DNA of 64,000 bases. Origin: CAZPZZ01 sp964591245 (lineage in GTDB: Bacteria > Acidobacteriota > Vicinamibacteria > Vicinamibacterales > UBA8438). The notes beneath the pieces were generated by a model. It searched no databases. It saw only the letters and a program-made list of their open reading frames with translations, and was not told where the DNA came from. This document shows, piece by piece, positions 33,371-42,327 of the stretch (the first letter of the stretch is position 1; the number at the start of each line of letters is the position of its first letter). Where the stretch lies: contig CAZPZZ010000005.1 of assembly GCA_964591245.1 (NCBI GenBank), positions 1 to 64,000 on the forward strand, read 5' to 3'. Position numbers and translations under genes: made by a program.

Positions 33371-35167
33371 CTAGGGCAGGGCCAGCGTCATGACCGTGTT
33401 GGTCGCAACGACCGTCACATACTGTTTCCCGTCAACCTGGTAGGTGATTGGACTCGACCGAATGGGGCGCGGTGCATCGAGTTGGTACAGGGCTTCACCG
33501 GTTTCGGCGTGTAGTGCATAGAACGCACCGTTCTCCACTCCCTGGAAGACCAGGTTACCTCCTGTTACCAGGTTACCGCTTGCCCCGATGGAGGTCTGCG
33601 CCGGTAGGACGGTTTGCCAGGTTTGTTCCCCTGTGACCGGGTCATAGGCTGACACTGTTACTTCCGCCGGAAAGTCTTCGCTAATTCGGTCGAGGGTTTC
33701 GAAGCTTTCCGTATGGCCTCGTGAATCGGGTCCAGGTTCGAGCGTGTCGCCGACGGGATTAACAACTAGGGCAATGGCACCGTTTTTTCCGGTGACGTAC
33801 ACCAACCCGGTTTGCGGGCTGAACGATGGCGATCCGAAACTTGAACCCCCGTGCGGAACGATGACCGACTTGCTCATCCAATACGGCGCGTAGAGCTGGC
33901 TGGAACGTGCCGCCAGTTCGGGGTCGTCGAGCTCAACGAACGTCGCACAGAGCGGGGTCATGGGCACGCCTGCGGCGTTGTAGGGAATGGGTTGGGTTGG
34001 CCAGACTTCTTCACCCGGAACGTCAGTTTCGGTAGGTACCACCGTTTCGACCATAGGGTGAAGCGGCGTTCCGGTCTCACGATTCCACATGTAGAACAGG
34101 CAATTTTTCCCCGCGGCGGCGACCCCCTTGATGGTTTGTCCGGCCTCGTCAGTGACGTCGAATAATACCGGGCCTGTGACGTGATCCCAGTCCCACAGGT
34201 CGTGATGCACGGCCTGGTAGTACCAACGCAAGGCGCCGGTTTCAAGGTCGAGTGCGATGGTACTGTTACTGAATAGGTTGATACCGAGGCGAGCGGAGCC
34301 GTCGTAGTCGGGTGATGGGTTTCCCGCGTTGACGTAGACCATGCCGAGCGTGGGGTCGACGGCGGGTTGGGTCCAGATGCCGCCCCCGGCCCGCGCACCA
34401 TCGCCCCACGTGTCGCGGGCGATTTCCCATCCCTCATCCTGGGGACCTTGCGGAATCGTATTAAATACCCATGTGATCGCTCCGGTTTTCGCGTCGGTGG
34501 CGATGACCAGCCCGCCGGGAATGTGGCCCTCGGAGAGGGCCGCCGCGACGTACATCGTTCCGTCGTGGTACGCGGGCGGTGTAGTGATGCGATAGCCGAT
34601 GCTGACGGGGTCCAGGTTGGGAGGGAAATCGTCCGGGTACTTCAGCTGCAGTGCGGTGCTGACTACCGGGAGCACACCCTCGTTGCCAAACGCTTCAACT
34701 GGCTCACCAGTGCGGGCATCCATGGCGTATAAATCCGCACCGCGGTATGCGTAGATATTGCCCTCTGCAAATGTCGGTCCCCGAACAGGACTCGCGCTTT
34801 CGGTGCCGGAATCCAGTGCGGCAGTCCACAACTCTTCACCACTTTCGGCGTTGAGGGCAAAAAGTGTCGAACGAGAATGCAGATACATCACGCCGTCAAT
34901 CACCAATGGCGTGGCCTGGGTGATGTTATCCGCGGGGCCGACTTCGTAGGTCCATTGCTCGGTAAGTGAACTGGCATTACTGGTATTGATCTCGGCCAGT
35001 GGTGCGAACCGGTTATTGTCGAGGTTGAGATTCTGGCTGGTCCAGTCGGTCGAATCCGACTGAGCGGGTGCCGAGCTGCCCAGTAGAAGGAGGCCGGTGA
35101 TCGTAAGTGCCACTACCGTTCCTGCATTGTTGCCCCGGTGCACCCGCGCTGTGTGCATCAGTCTCAT
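33371..35167 (-). CDS. PQQ-dependent (quinoprotein) dehydrogenase
   Basis: 598 residues from the ATG at 35167 (MRLMHTARV) behind GGAGGG; the open frame extends to 35404 but without a leader or ribosome site. The signal peptide ends ...LLLLGSSAPAQS. The eight-bladed propeller is visible through tryptophan-docking repeats (LNAESGEELWTAAL, TDAKTGAITWVF, LDLETGALRWYYQ, YDPVTGEQTWQTV, LHAETGEALYQL). HHDLWDWDHVTGPVL is the conserved strand near the cofactor, with the Asp of the DxD region. No haem c domain, so electrons would go to a separate acceptor. Likely a periplasmic alcohol or sugar dehydrogenase. Confidence 0.86.
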   Translation of the reverse strand: MRLMHTARVHRGNNAGTVVALTITGLLLLGSSAPAQSDSTDWTSQNLNLDNNRFAPLAEINTSNASSLTEQWTYEVGPADNITQATPLVIDGVMYLHSRSTLFALNAESGEELWTAALDSGTESASPVRGPTFAEGNIYAYRGADLYAMDARTGEPVEAFGNEGVLPVVSTALQLKYPDDFPPNLDPVSIGYRITTPPAYHDGTMYVAAALSEGHIPGGLVIATDAKTGAITWVFNTIPQGPQDEGWEIARDTWGDGARAGGGIWTQPAVDPTLGMVYVNAGNPSPDYDGSARLGINLFSNSTIALDLETGALRWYYQAVHHDLWDWDHVTGPVLFDVTDEAGQTIKGVAAAGKNCLFYMWNRETGTPLHPMVETVVPTETDVPGEEVWPTQPIPYNAAGVPMTPLCATFVELDDPELAARSSQLYAPYWMSKSVIVPHGGSSFGSPSFSPQTGLVYVTGKNGAIALVVNPVGDTLEPGPDSRGHTESFETLDRISEDFPAEVTVSAYDPVTGEQTWQTVLPAQTSIGASGNLVTGGNLVFQGVENGAFYALHAETGEALYQLDAPRPIRSSPITYQVDGKQYVTVVATNTVMTLALP

Positions 35168-35271
35168 TCCGCCCTCCGTTTGTCTTTCTGGTCTTGGGGC
35201 GCGAACGTCCGTGTTGAGCCGTTCACGCCTATATCTCACCAACGTACGTTTCCTTCTGGGGAAGTACTGGC

Positions 35272-36243
35272 TTATTGATCCCCGGCTACTTCCTCGGCAC
35301 GCGCACCGCTTAGCGAGTTCGGAACGGCCCAGTTCCCTTCGTGACAGGCATACTCGAATTGCTGGTAATTGTTGTCGCGCTTGTAGGGAAAGGCGACGGT
35401 CCATGGCTCCGTATACGTCTCAGGGTCGTCAACCGTGAGCTGGTAGTTGAGGGTATCCTCGTCGGCAAAGGTGAAACGTTCGACCATGCGTCGTCCTTCG
35501 TGTTGAGGAGCGCGTGAGCCGGGTGCACGCATGTTTCCCACGGCTTTGAAGTTGGTGGACTCGACAACTAGCGTGTCGCCTTCCCAATATCCGCGTGGGT
35601 TCCCTTCCCACTGGGTGATGCGTCCATGTACGTGTGGTCCAGCATCGATCGAGATGATTCGGGCGTTATGGATCATCTCGCTGTGGATGACGATGTAGTC
35701 CTCGGTCTGCACGAAGAGTTTGCCGTTGTTGTAAGCGGTCGGCATCATCATGCCGAACACCCCGCGAGACAGACAGCGGTCTCCCGATTCCATATTCGCA
35801 GCGACGTCATGTAAATGGTCACGATAATACTGGACGCTGTCCCGAGCCTGCTCTGTCATGGCTGGCACCTGCCCATCGGGCGGGTTGATGACGAGTGCAG
35901 GGGCCTCACCGGCGACTGGTTCTTTCCAAAACCAGTCGAACCAGTAATTTGCATAGGCACCGACCCCGCGACTGCTCTCATGGCCTTCCCACTGAACTGC
36001 CTTGGCTCGATCGGACCGCGCGGTGAAGAGCTCGAGCCGCTCTGCTTCGTTCAGCGTCTTGCCAGCGAGCTCGGCCGGTAATTCGAGGGGCACGTGCGAG
36101 GAACCGACATTGTTCCACATGCCGTTGATGTCGGGCACGCCATTGGCTAGTCGAGGAGACTCCCCGTGCTGTCCCGCCAGTGCTGATGTCGCGCCCAGTG
36201 TCAGCGTGAATACTGCCAACGAGACGTAGATTCGCAGTGTCAT
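35272..36243 (-). CDS. Exported protein of unknown function (acidobacterial-type)
   Basis: 323 residues with a signal peptide (VFTLTLGATSALAG). Distinctive blocks are GVPDINGMWNNVG, DRCLSRGVFGMMMPTAYNN, YIVIHSEMIHNARIISID, GYWEGDTLVVESTNF and a C-terminal YACHEGNW. I know this pattern from large paralogous sets of secreted proteins in acidobacteria and marine proteobacteria, often beside oxidoreductases, but no activity is established. Two Cys (DRC and YACHE) could pair. It precedes the quinoprotein by about 100 bases on the same strand and is probably co-transcribed. Confidence 0.75.
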   Translation of the reverse strand: MTLRIYVSLAVFTLTLGATSALAGQHGESPRLANGVPDINGMWNNVGSSHVPLELPAELAGKTLNEAERLELFTARSDRAKAVQWEGHESSRGVGAYANYWFDWFWKEPVAGEAPALVINPPDGQVPAMTEQARDSVQYYRDHLHDVAANMESGDRCLSRGVFGMMMPTAYNNGKLFVQTEDYIVIHSEMIHNARIISIDAGPHVHGRITQWEGNPRGYWEGDTLVVESTNFKAVGNMRAPGSRAPQHEGRRMVERFTFADEDTLNYQLTVDDPETYTEPWTVAFPYKRDNNYQQFEYACHEGNWAVPNSLSGARAEEVAGDQ

Positions 36244-36423
36244 CTTCGACCCTCCTCAGGGAACCATTCTCCTCAGTGCACGATGGAGATCATCTCTAGA
36301 AACCCGCAGCAGCCTGCGGCAACAGGACGCGACGCTGCATGGTGGTGGTCTGGTCTACGAAACCAGTGGACTCTTGACCTCGATGCAACGAGCGCAGTGC
36401 CGCAGACTGCCAAGGGAGACGTG

Positions 36424-37725
36424 CTACACGCCCGGGACGGCGTTTCCGCCGATGTATACCGATTCCAGCGATTTGGTGTTGGCGATGTCATCGAGCGGGT
36501 TTGCACCCAAGACGAGGAAATCTGCCCACTTGCCAGTTTCAAGGGAACCGAGATCGGTATCAACTTCCATGCAGCGGGCGGCATCGGACGTCGAGGCGAC
36601 AATCGCTTGCATCGGCGTCAGCCCCGCTTCGACCATGAGTGCGAGTTCCCCATGCTCGAAGTACCCTTGGAACCGGGCGGCCGGACCGGTGTCGGTTCCC
36701 ATCGCGATCGGAATACCAGCGTCCGAGAGCGTCTTCAGGTTACGTTTGGCAACGTCGAGCTGGGCCTTGTAGGTCTGTGCACTCTCGCTATTCTGCGCGC
36801 TCTCTTGTCGTTCTGGACTTTCGAGTGCGGTGATGACGGCTGGATCGACCTCTTTCGTGAAGAACGGATCATCGAACCATTCAGGCCGCGATTCGTACAC
36901 GTAGGTGGAAACTTCCCGCATCAATGTGGGGCAGTAGCAGACGCCAGAATCTCGGAGCAGGGCGATCAGCTCGTCGTCGACTTCAACATCGCGCACGCTG
37001 TGCGCCAATAGATCCGCGCCTGCTTCGAGCAGGCCTTTCGCGTCCGCCAGATAGTAAAGATGTGCGGCGAGGCGAAGGTTCCGGTCATGGGCCGTGTTGA
37101 TGACTGCCTGATACGTCTCCGGCGTCATTTTTGCGGTAGCTCCAAGGTTGTCGTCAACTCGAATCTTCAGGATGTCAGCTCCCATCTCCGCCGCGGCGGT
37201 GGCCTGTTCGACGGCTTCTTCGGGAGTGGGTCCGGTCGGAATGTTGCCGGACAGGTAGAATCGCGCATGATCGAGTTCAGAGTCATTTCGCTGCCGGTCA
37301 CGGACGATGACACCCTCAGGGCCGTCTCCACCAAGACTAAACACGGTCGTGACGCCGTAACGGGCATACAACGCAAGTTGACTCTCGACCTGTTCTTCGG
37401 TGTAGTCGACCTGGTCAAGGCCACGCACGTTGTTGACGTGACCATGGGCATTGATGAGGCCGGGGATGATGGTGCGTCCGGTGACATCGATTTGCTCGGC
37501 GTCCGCCGGCACCGCGACCGTATCCCCTGCGCCGACCGCTTCGATGCGGCCGTCTCGTACGACGAGTACGCCGTCGGCGATGGGCGCTCCGCCTGTTCCA
37601 TCGATAATCTGCGCCCCGACGAAGGCTTGGAGCCCGGGCGTGATCTCGACAGGTTCCTCTGTTGCACTACAACCGGCTGTGGCCATGATGAGGCCGAGTA
37701 TCACGATGAATCGTTGTCCCAGCAT
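36424..37725 (-). CDS. Amidohydrolase-family lipoprotein
   Basis: 433 residues from the ATG at 37725 behind GGGGGAG. The leader ends in a lipobox (ATAGC). The amidohydrolase barrel shows the metal-binding AHGHVNN, DILKIRVDD (candidate bridging Lys), LRLAAHLYY (His), DLLAHSVRD (His) and GTDTGPAARF (catalytic Asp), so a complete binuclear site is likely; the small beta domain is VGAQIIDGTGG at the front and GSLETGKWADFLVLGANPL at the end. Imidazolonepropionase/prolidase-like members hydrolyse cyclic amides or dipeptides. An unusual charged insertion rich in Glu, Ser and Gln lies before the last metal ligand. Confidence 0.87.
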   Translation of the reverse strand: MLGQRFIVILGLIMATAGCSATEEPVEITPGLQAFVGAQIIDGTGGAPIADGVLVVRDGRIEAVGAGDTVAVPADAEQIDVTGRTIIPGLINAHGHVNNVRGLDQVDYTEEQVESQLALYARYGVTTVFSLGGDGPEGVIVRDRQRNDSELDHARFYLSGNIPTGPTPEEAVEQATAAAEMGADILKIRVDDNLGATAKMTPETYQAVINTAHDRNLRLAAHLYYLADAKGLLEAGADLLAHSVRDVEVDDELIALLRDSGVCYCPTLMREVSTYVYESRPEWFDDPFFTKEVDPAVITALESPERQESAQNSESAQTYKAQLDVAKRNLKTLSDAGIPIAMGTDTGPAARFQGYFEHGELALMVEAGLTPMQAIVASTSDAARCMEVDTDLGSLETGKWADFLVLGANPLDDIANTKSLESVYIGGNAVPGV

Positions 37726-37990
37726 TTCTTGCACTCCCCCAAATTCTGCCGCGACCCCACCGCGACGTAGGGGCGGCATTCACCGGACGGCACGGTCCGA
37801 TGGCGTGCGCGTCACTTGAGTTTGCGTCTATTCTGACCGATTCTGGCCCGTCTGGCCCACTGGAGTTTTGTAATAGCCCGAACCGTGGGCTCCGCGGCGC
37901 GCGTTGAGAGTCACGCCGCGCTTGTGTCCGAGGCGCGCAGACCAGGAGACAACGGAGGTCTCTGGCAGACCGTTGCATTGTGCACAGGGG

Positions 37991-40714
37991 CTACAGGGGC
38001 TCTGATCCCATGCGTGTGAGAATTTCGCCCAGGCGTTCGATTTCTTCCCCATACACTGCCCAGTTACCGTTTCGCTGGGCTCGCAGTGCCCGGCGGTAGT
38101 GCTCGCTGGCCTGTGCGACGAGCGGACTCTCGGTGGTGGGTAGGGCCGTCGTTTCTGGAAGTGTCGGTTCGTCTGGGGCGGTGCCGAGCATGCCGGCGAC
38201 GAGAGCTCCCGGAGAAATGTCGTCTGAGGGCAATTCGTCATCTGAGAAGAGTCTGTTCAACGCCTGATCGAGCGATTCTTCCATCACGATCTGGTTCTGG
38301 TACGCCACGATGACGCGTCGTAGTTCGGGAATTCGCCCACCCGATGCTCGTAGGTACAGAGGGCGAATGTAGAGCAGGGCTTCCTCTATCGGGATCACGA
38401 GTAGGGTGCCCTGAATCACCTCAGAGCCCTGCTGGTTCCAGAGAGTGATCTGTGGCGAAATCTCCTGATCCTGGTTGATGCGCGCCACGATCTGGCTTGG
38501 TCCGAATACGACTTTCTGCTTCGGGAACTGAAACACAAGCACCTTGCCATACTGGTCGGCGTCACTTCGAGCGACCATCCAGGCGGCGAGGTTGTTCTTA
38601 CCGCGGGGGGTGAACGGCAACATCTGGATGTACTCCGCCTGCTCTTCACCCGGAAGTCGCATGATGGTGTAGTAGGGCTCCATCTGTTCGTTGTCGATGA
38701 CGGGCACCTCCCACTGGTCTTCACGGTTGTAGAACACTGCCGGGTTCGTCATGTGATACGTCGAATAGATCGACGTTTGCAGTGAGAAGAGCCCTTCGGG
38801 ATATCGGATGTGTCGCCGGAGATCTTCCGGCATTTCGTCCAGGGGTTTGAGAAAGTCCGGAAAAATGATTTCCAAGGTTCGAGCGATCGGCTCGTTGGGG
38901 TCTGCCAGATAAAACGAGGTTGTGCCATCGTACGCGTCGACGACGATCTTGACCGGATTACGGATGTAGTTGATACCGCTCGTCACGGGTGCCGCGTAGG
39001 GGTAGCGATTACTGACGGTGTACGCATCGAGAATCCAGTGAAGTCGACCCTCCGAAATCACCAGATACGGATCCGTATCGTATTGGAGGAATGGAGCGAT
39101 ATTACTCACACGATCCAGGATGTTTCGGTGATACAGAATCCGACTCTCGTTGCCGAGCTGGCTAGCCACGAGAATCTCGTAAGCGCGAAAGCGGACGGCG
39201 AACAAGAACTGTCGGAGCAATGAGGACATTGCTACGCCGCCGGCACCGTCGTACCGCGTCGACACGTTGTCGTCGCCTTCGGGGTAGTGAAATTCGTCGG
39301 TTTCCGTGTTGACGATGACGTAGTCGTTGGACAGTTCACCGAAGTAAACGCTGGGCTGATCCACCGTAAGGTCTACCGAGGATGTCGGTGGTAAATCCTG
39401 AATGAACAGCACCGGCAAGCCTTCCTGGGTTACCTGGTTGACTGGACCCAGGGCCACGCCGAATCCGTGAGTATATTGCAGATGTTCGTTGACCCACGAT
39501 CGGTTTGGGAGACTGTCGGAGTTCAATTCACGACTCGACAACATGATCTGGCGGTACTCGCCGTTGACGTAATACCGATCGTTGTCGACAGACGCAAAGT
39601 CGTAATAGGTCCTGATTTCCTGTATTTGTCCGAAGGTGTCGAGAAGTGGTTCGTGATCCCAGAGCCGAACATTGTTGATCGTCTGGGTGTTGTTCTCGAT
39701 GTCGGCGAGCGTGAGTGTGGCGTCGCCAGAGAGCTCTCGCGCCTCAACGAGTTCGAGCCCAAAGGCCTGGCGTGTCGCTGCGATGTTGTGTTCGATGTAC
39801 GGGGCCTCGCGTTGTTGTTCGTCCGGTGTGACGACGAGGCGCTGTAAGCCGACACTACCGATGTTTCCCCCTATCGTGACCAATGCGTACAAGCCGAACG
39901 CAACACCAAAAGGTGCGTTACGAGGGGTGAACGCCGATACGGTACACAATCCTGCGCCCACCAGTGCCACGAACAGCACTAGGCGAAGTATGGGAATACC
40001 CAGCGTGACATCGACGTACGATGCCCCGTGAATAATGCTTGCCGGGGTGGTGAGAATTCTGGGGACGTCGAGATAGGCGCCCCAAGCCAGCAAGAGAAAC
40101 AATCCGGCCATGATGAGGCCGAGGTGTCGCCTGGCTTCGTTGCTGACCACTGGACCTTCGGTGGGAGACAAAGCGAGCTGACCCGAGATGACGTAAACGG
40201 CGGTGCAACCGATGAGGGACAGGACAACGACCGTCAGCGTGAGGTAGCGAGCCAGATCCAAGAACGGGAGCGAAAAAATATAGAAGCTGGCGTCCCGCCC
40301 GAATAGTGGATCGGTCTGGCCAAACGGCACCGCGTTCTGAAACATCAGCCACGTCAGCCACTCGTTCGACGCAAAGAGGGCGAGGAAGAGACTGAGTAAG
40401 GTCGCGATAGCCCTGGTTAGCATCTTGAGCTGGCGAGGCTCAAGCACGACCGGCTGAATGTCACCGCCGCCGGGAAACAGCATGTACGGCCGCGTGAATC
40501 GTTTCAACGCCAGCCGCAAGTTCATGGAAAGACAGCCGAAAGCGAGGAAAAACACTACGCTTCCCATCGTTGCTTTGGCTGTAAGCGTTCGTGTGAAAAT
40601 GCCGTCATAGGCAACTTCGTTGAACCATAGCCATTCGGTGGCCAACTCGATGATCGAGGGCATCACCGTGAAGACCAACAGAACAACGAGTAGAAGGATG
40701 AATCTCGCTGGCAT
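37991..40714 (-). CDS. UPF0182 family large membrane protein
   Basis: 907 residues from the ATG at 40714 (MPARFILLLVVLLV), supported by GAGG six bases upstream; the open frame runs back to 41281 but that extension lacks membrane or family features. Seven membrane helices occupy roughly the first 300 residues (PSIIELATEWLWFNEV, AFGCLSMNLRLALKRF, FSLPFLDLARYLTL), followed by a large extracytoplasmic part with the family's GVALGPVNQVTQEGLP, QPSVYFGEL, AAWMVARSD and FGPSQIVARINQD. The function of UPF0182 is unknown. Length is normal for the family. No operon partners are obvious. Confidence 0.88.
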   Translation of the reverse strand: MPARFILLLVVLLVFTVMPSIIELATEWLWFNEVAYDGIFTRTLTAKATMGSVVFFLAFGCLSMNLRLALKRFTRPYMLFPGGGDIQPVVLEPRQLKMLTRAIATLLSLFLALFASNEWLTWLMFQNAVPFGQTDPLFGRDASFYIFSLPFLDLARYLTLTVVVLSLIGCTAVYVISGQLALSPTEGPVVSNEARRHLGLIMAGLFLLLAWGAYLDVPRILTTPASIIHGASYVDVTLGIPILRLVLFVALVGAGLCTVSAFTPRNAPFGVAFGLYALVTIGGNIGSVGLQRLVVTPDEQQREAPYIEHNIAATRQAFGLELVEARELSGDATLTLADIENNTQTINNVRLWDHEPLLDTFGQIQEIRTYYDFASVDNDRYYVNGEYRQIMLSSRELNSDSLPNRSWVNEHLQYTHGFGVALGPVNQVTQEGLPVLFIQDLPPTSSVDLTVDQPSVYFGELSNDYVIVNTETDEFHYPEGDDNVSTRYDGAGGVAMSSLLRQFLFAVRFRAYEILVASQLGNESRILYHRNILDRVSNIAPFLQYDTDPYLVISEGRLHWILDAYTVSNRYPYAAPVTSGINYIRNPVKIVVDAYDGTTSFYLADPNEPIARTLEIIFPDFLKPLDEMPEDLRRHIRYPEGLFSLQTSIYSTYHMTNPAVFYNREDQWEVPVIDNEQMEPYYTIMRLPGEEQAEYIQMLPFTPRGKNNLAAWMVARSDADQYGKVLVFQFPKQKVVFGPSQIVARINQDQEISPQITLWNQQGSEVIQGTLLVIPIEEALLYIRPLYLRASGGRIPELRRVIVAYQNQIVMEESLDQALNRLFSDDELPSDDISPGALVAGMLGTAPDEPTLPETTALPTTESPLVAQASEHYRRALRAQRNGNWAVYGEEIERLGEILTRMGSEPL

Positions 40715-41154
40715 TCTTTGCCTCGCGTGGCCACTCGACGCGGTTATCAGAGGGAAGATTCCCTCAGTTTTAATGTAAGTGAGCACACTGCCCACCCCTA
40801 GCAGCGTACGTGACCGGCTCCTCGGACGCAACCAGAACTGGAAGAAAAGAGGATGGAGACCTGGTGGCCAGTTTCGAATGGACTTCAGGTAGCGCGGTGG
40901 CTGGTGTCGAGTACTATTGCCACACGACGTCGATTCTCGCGCTGCTGTCGCGCGCTCGAATGCTCGGCGCGGTGGGTCCGCCAGGCGATTGAGGCACTGG
41001 GACCGACGCCCGAGTGAGTATTGGTGCGAGGTTGCCGTTTCTAGGTCGTGTCCTCGAAGAATTGTGAGACGCATCGTTCCCGTTCGACATAGATTCGCGG
41101 TCGTGGAAGGAAAATCACAGACACTGAGCGCTCGGCAGTGAGAGGTGATCCAGC
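40715..41154. other. Intergenic region between divergent genes
   Basis: No supportable gene. Short frames on both strands lack hydrophobic or conserved patterns. Expected to hold the promoters of UPF0182 (minus) and of the zinc-ribbon/thioredoxin/peptidase/ATPase run (plus), but I could not identify convincing boxes. Confidence 0.4.
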
Positions 41155-41589
41155 ATGAGTGACCGGAAGTATCGACAACGCGGTTACCAGGACGAGTCTC
41201 GTGAAAAGGCTCCGCCGCCTTCGCGGCAGGACCGTGGCGACGGTGCGCCGCGCGGCGTGACGAATCGTCAGCATCGGACACCGAACATGCCGGGTTTTCA
41301 CGAGGTGATGCGTTGCGCGCGATGTGGTCAAACGTTGCGACGGGCCATCGGTCAGGACTCGACGTGTCCGAGTTGTGGCACGGCGTTGCATACCTGTGCT
41401 CAGTGCGCCTCGTTTGATAGCGGCAGCCAATTCGAGTGTTTGCAACCCATCAGCGCGAGGGTGTCACCCAAAGACGCTCGAAATACTTGTCGCTACTTTG
41501 CGGCGCAGGTCACTGTCGAGAGGCAGACCCACTCTACGGTCACCGGACCCCGCGGCGCGAAGCAAGCCTTCGACGATTTATTCAAGTGA
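41155..41589 (+). CDS. Small zinc-ribbon protein
   Basis: 144 residues, ATG at 41155 with AGAGGTGA upstream. The first 45 residues are basic and low-complexity. A zinc ribbon follows (CARCGQTL at about 53-60 and CPSCGTAL at about 71-78), then further cysteines in CAQCASFD, ECLQP and NTCRYF. These may form a second metal site or an Fe-S site. The C-terminus ends in FDDLFK. No enzyme motif; a nucleic-acid or protein-binding role, or a metallochaperone role, is possible. It starts the run leading to the thioredoxin-fold gene 87 bases downstream. Confidence 0.75.
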   Translation: MSDRKYRQRGYQDESREKAPPPSRQDRGDGAPRGVTNRQHRTPNMPGFHEVMRCARCGQTLRRAIGQDSTCPSCGTALHTCAQCASFDSGSQFECLQPISARVSPKDARNTCRYFAAQVTVERQTHSTVTGPRGAKQAFDDLFK

Positions 41590-41676
41590 GGCCCACGCTG
41601 TTGCGCGGCAGCATTTCTCGTTCAGACAGATTGTTCAATCGCGTCATCTTAGTCCCCGGTACGCCATAATCCCGAG

Positions 41677-42327
41677 ATGGACGCTCGAAATCCGCTTGAT
41701 CTTGAGGCCGCATTGGCCGACGTGAGCGCGCCCGTGAAGCTTGTCTTCTTCACGCAGACTTTCGGGTGCGATAGTTGCCTACCGGCACGCCAGGCGCTTG
41801 ACCGACTGGCGTCGTTGTCCGACCAGATCACCGTGGAAGAGTTCAATCTGGTACTGGACAAAGCTGAAGCGACCGCCTATGGAATCCAGCGTGCGCCGGC
41901 GATAGCGGTCGTTGGAGGAAGCGACACGGGCATCCGGTTTTACGGGGTTCCCGATGGCTACGAGCTTGTCTCTCTGGTCGAGTCGATTCTTCTCGTCGCC
42001 TCCGGGGTTTCTGGGCTCAGCGACGAGAGTCACGCGGTGGTGGCGGCGGTCACGGAGCCGGTGGATATTCAGGTCTTCGTGACACCAACCTGACCGCATT
42101 GTCCCCAGGTGGTCAACCTGGCCCAGCGGCTTGCGTTCGCGAGCCCTCACATAACGGCGGCTGCGGTCGCCGCGGTGGAATATCCCGACCTGGTGCGGCA
42201 GTACCGGGTCACCGGGGTGCCGAAAACCGTGGTGAACGAGCGCACGGAAATCTTGGGTGCGCTCCCGGAGGCTGATTTCGTCAGCCAGGTGCTCGCTGAC
42301 ACTAACGACCCCGAGCCACTTGCATGA
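41677..42327 (+). CDS. Candidate selenoprotein: two-domain thioredoxin-fold disulfide oxidoreductase with UPHC motif
   Basis: Read through one in-frame TGA (42091-42093) this is 216 residues. Domain 1 has the redox pair CDSC (31-34) and a cis-Pro loop (RAPAIAV). Domain 2 has FVTPT-U-PHCPQVV, where U (residue 139) is the TGA, and Cys 142 completes UxxC; its cis-Pro loop is GVPKTVVNE. The layout matches protein disulfide oxidoreductases with two thioredoxin folds, whose second motif is normally CPxC. The frame stays open and conserved after the TGA for 78 codons, and a SECIS-like hairpin follows at once. Without selenocysteine, translation would end at residue 138. The stop overlaps the next start (ATGA). 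A plain nonsense mutation is the alternative. Confidence 0.82.
42091..42129 (+). promoter_or_regulatory. SECIS-like element directly after the in-frame UGA
   Basis: After UGA (42091-42093) a lower stem CCGC (42094-42097) pairs with GCGG (42126-42129). An internal loop follows, then a perfect 6-bp upper stem CCAGGU (42105-42110) with ACCUGG (42116-42121), closed by the loop GGUCA. The loop begins 17 bases after the UGA, inside the 16-37 window of bacterial SECIS elements, and its GGUC core is the same as in the E. coli fdhF SECIS loop bound by SelB. Confidence 0.75.

Noticed and set aside
35168..35404. Upstream extension of the quinoprotein
   Set aside because: It overlaps the neighbouring gene's 3' end and would place the signal peptide inside the protein.
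40715..41281. 189-residue N-terminal extension of UPF0182
   Set aside because: It lacks a leader or family match, is basic and low-complexity, and a good ribosome site precedes the ATG at 40714.
42091..42093. TGA in the thioredoxin-fold gene as a simple nonsense mutation or sequencing error
   Set aside because: Kept as the alternative, but the exact replacement of the redox Cys plus the SECIS-like hairpin favours selenocysteine.
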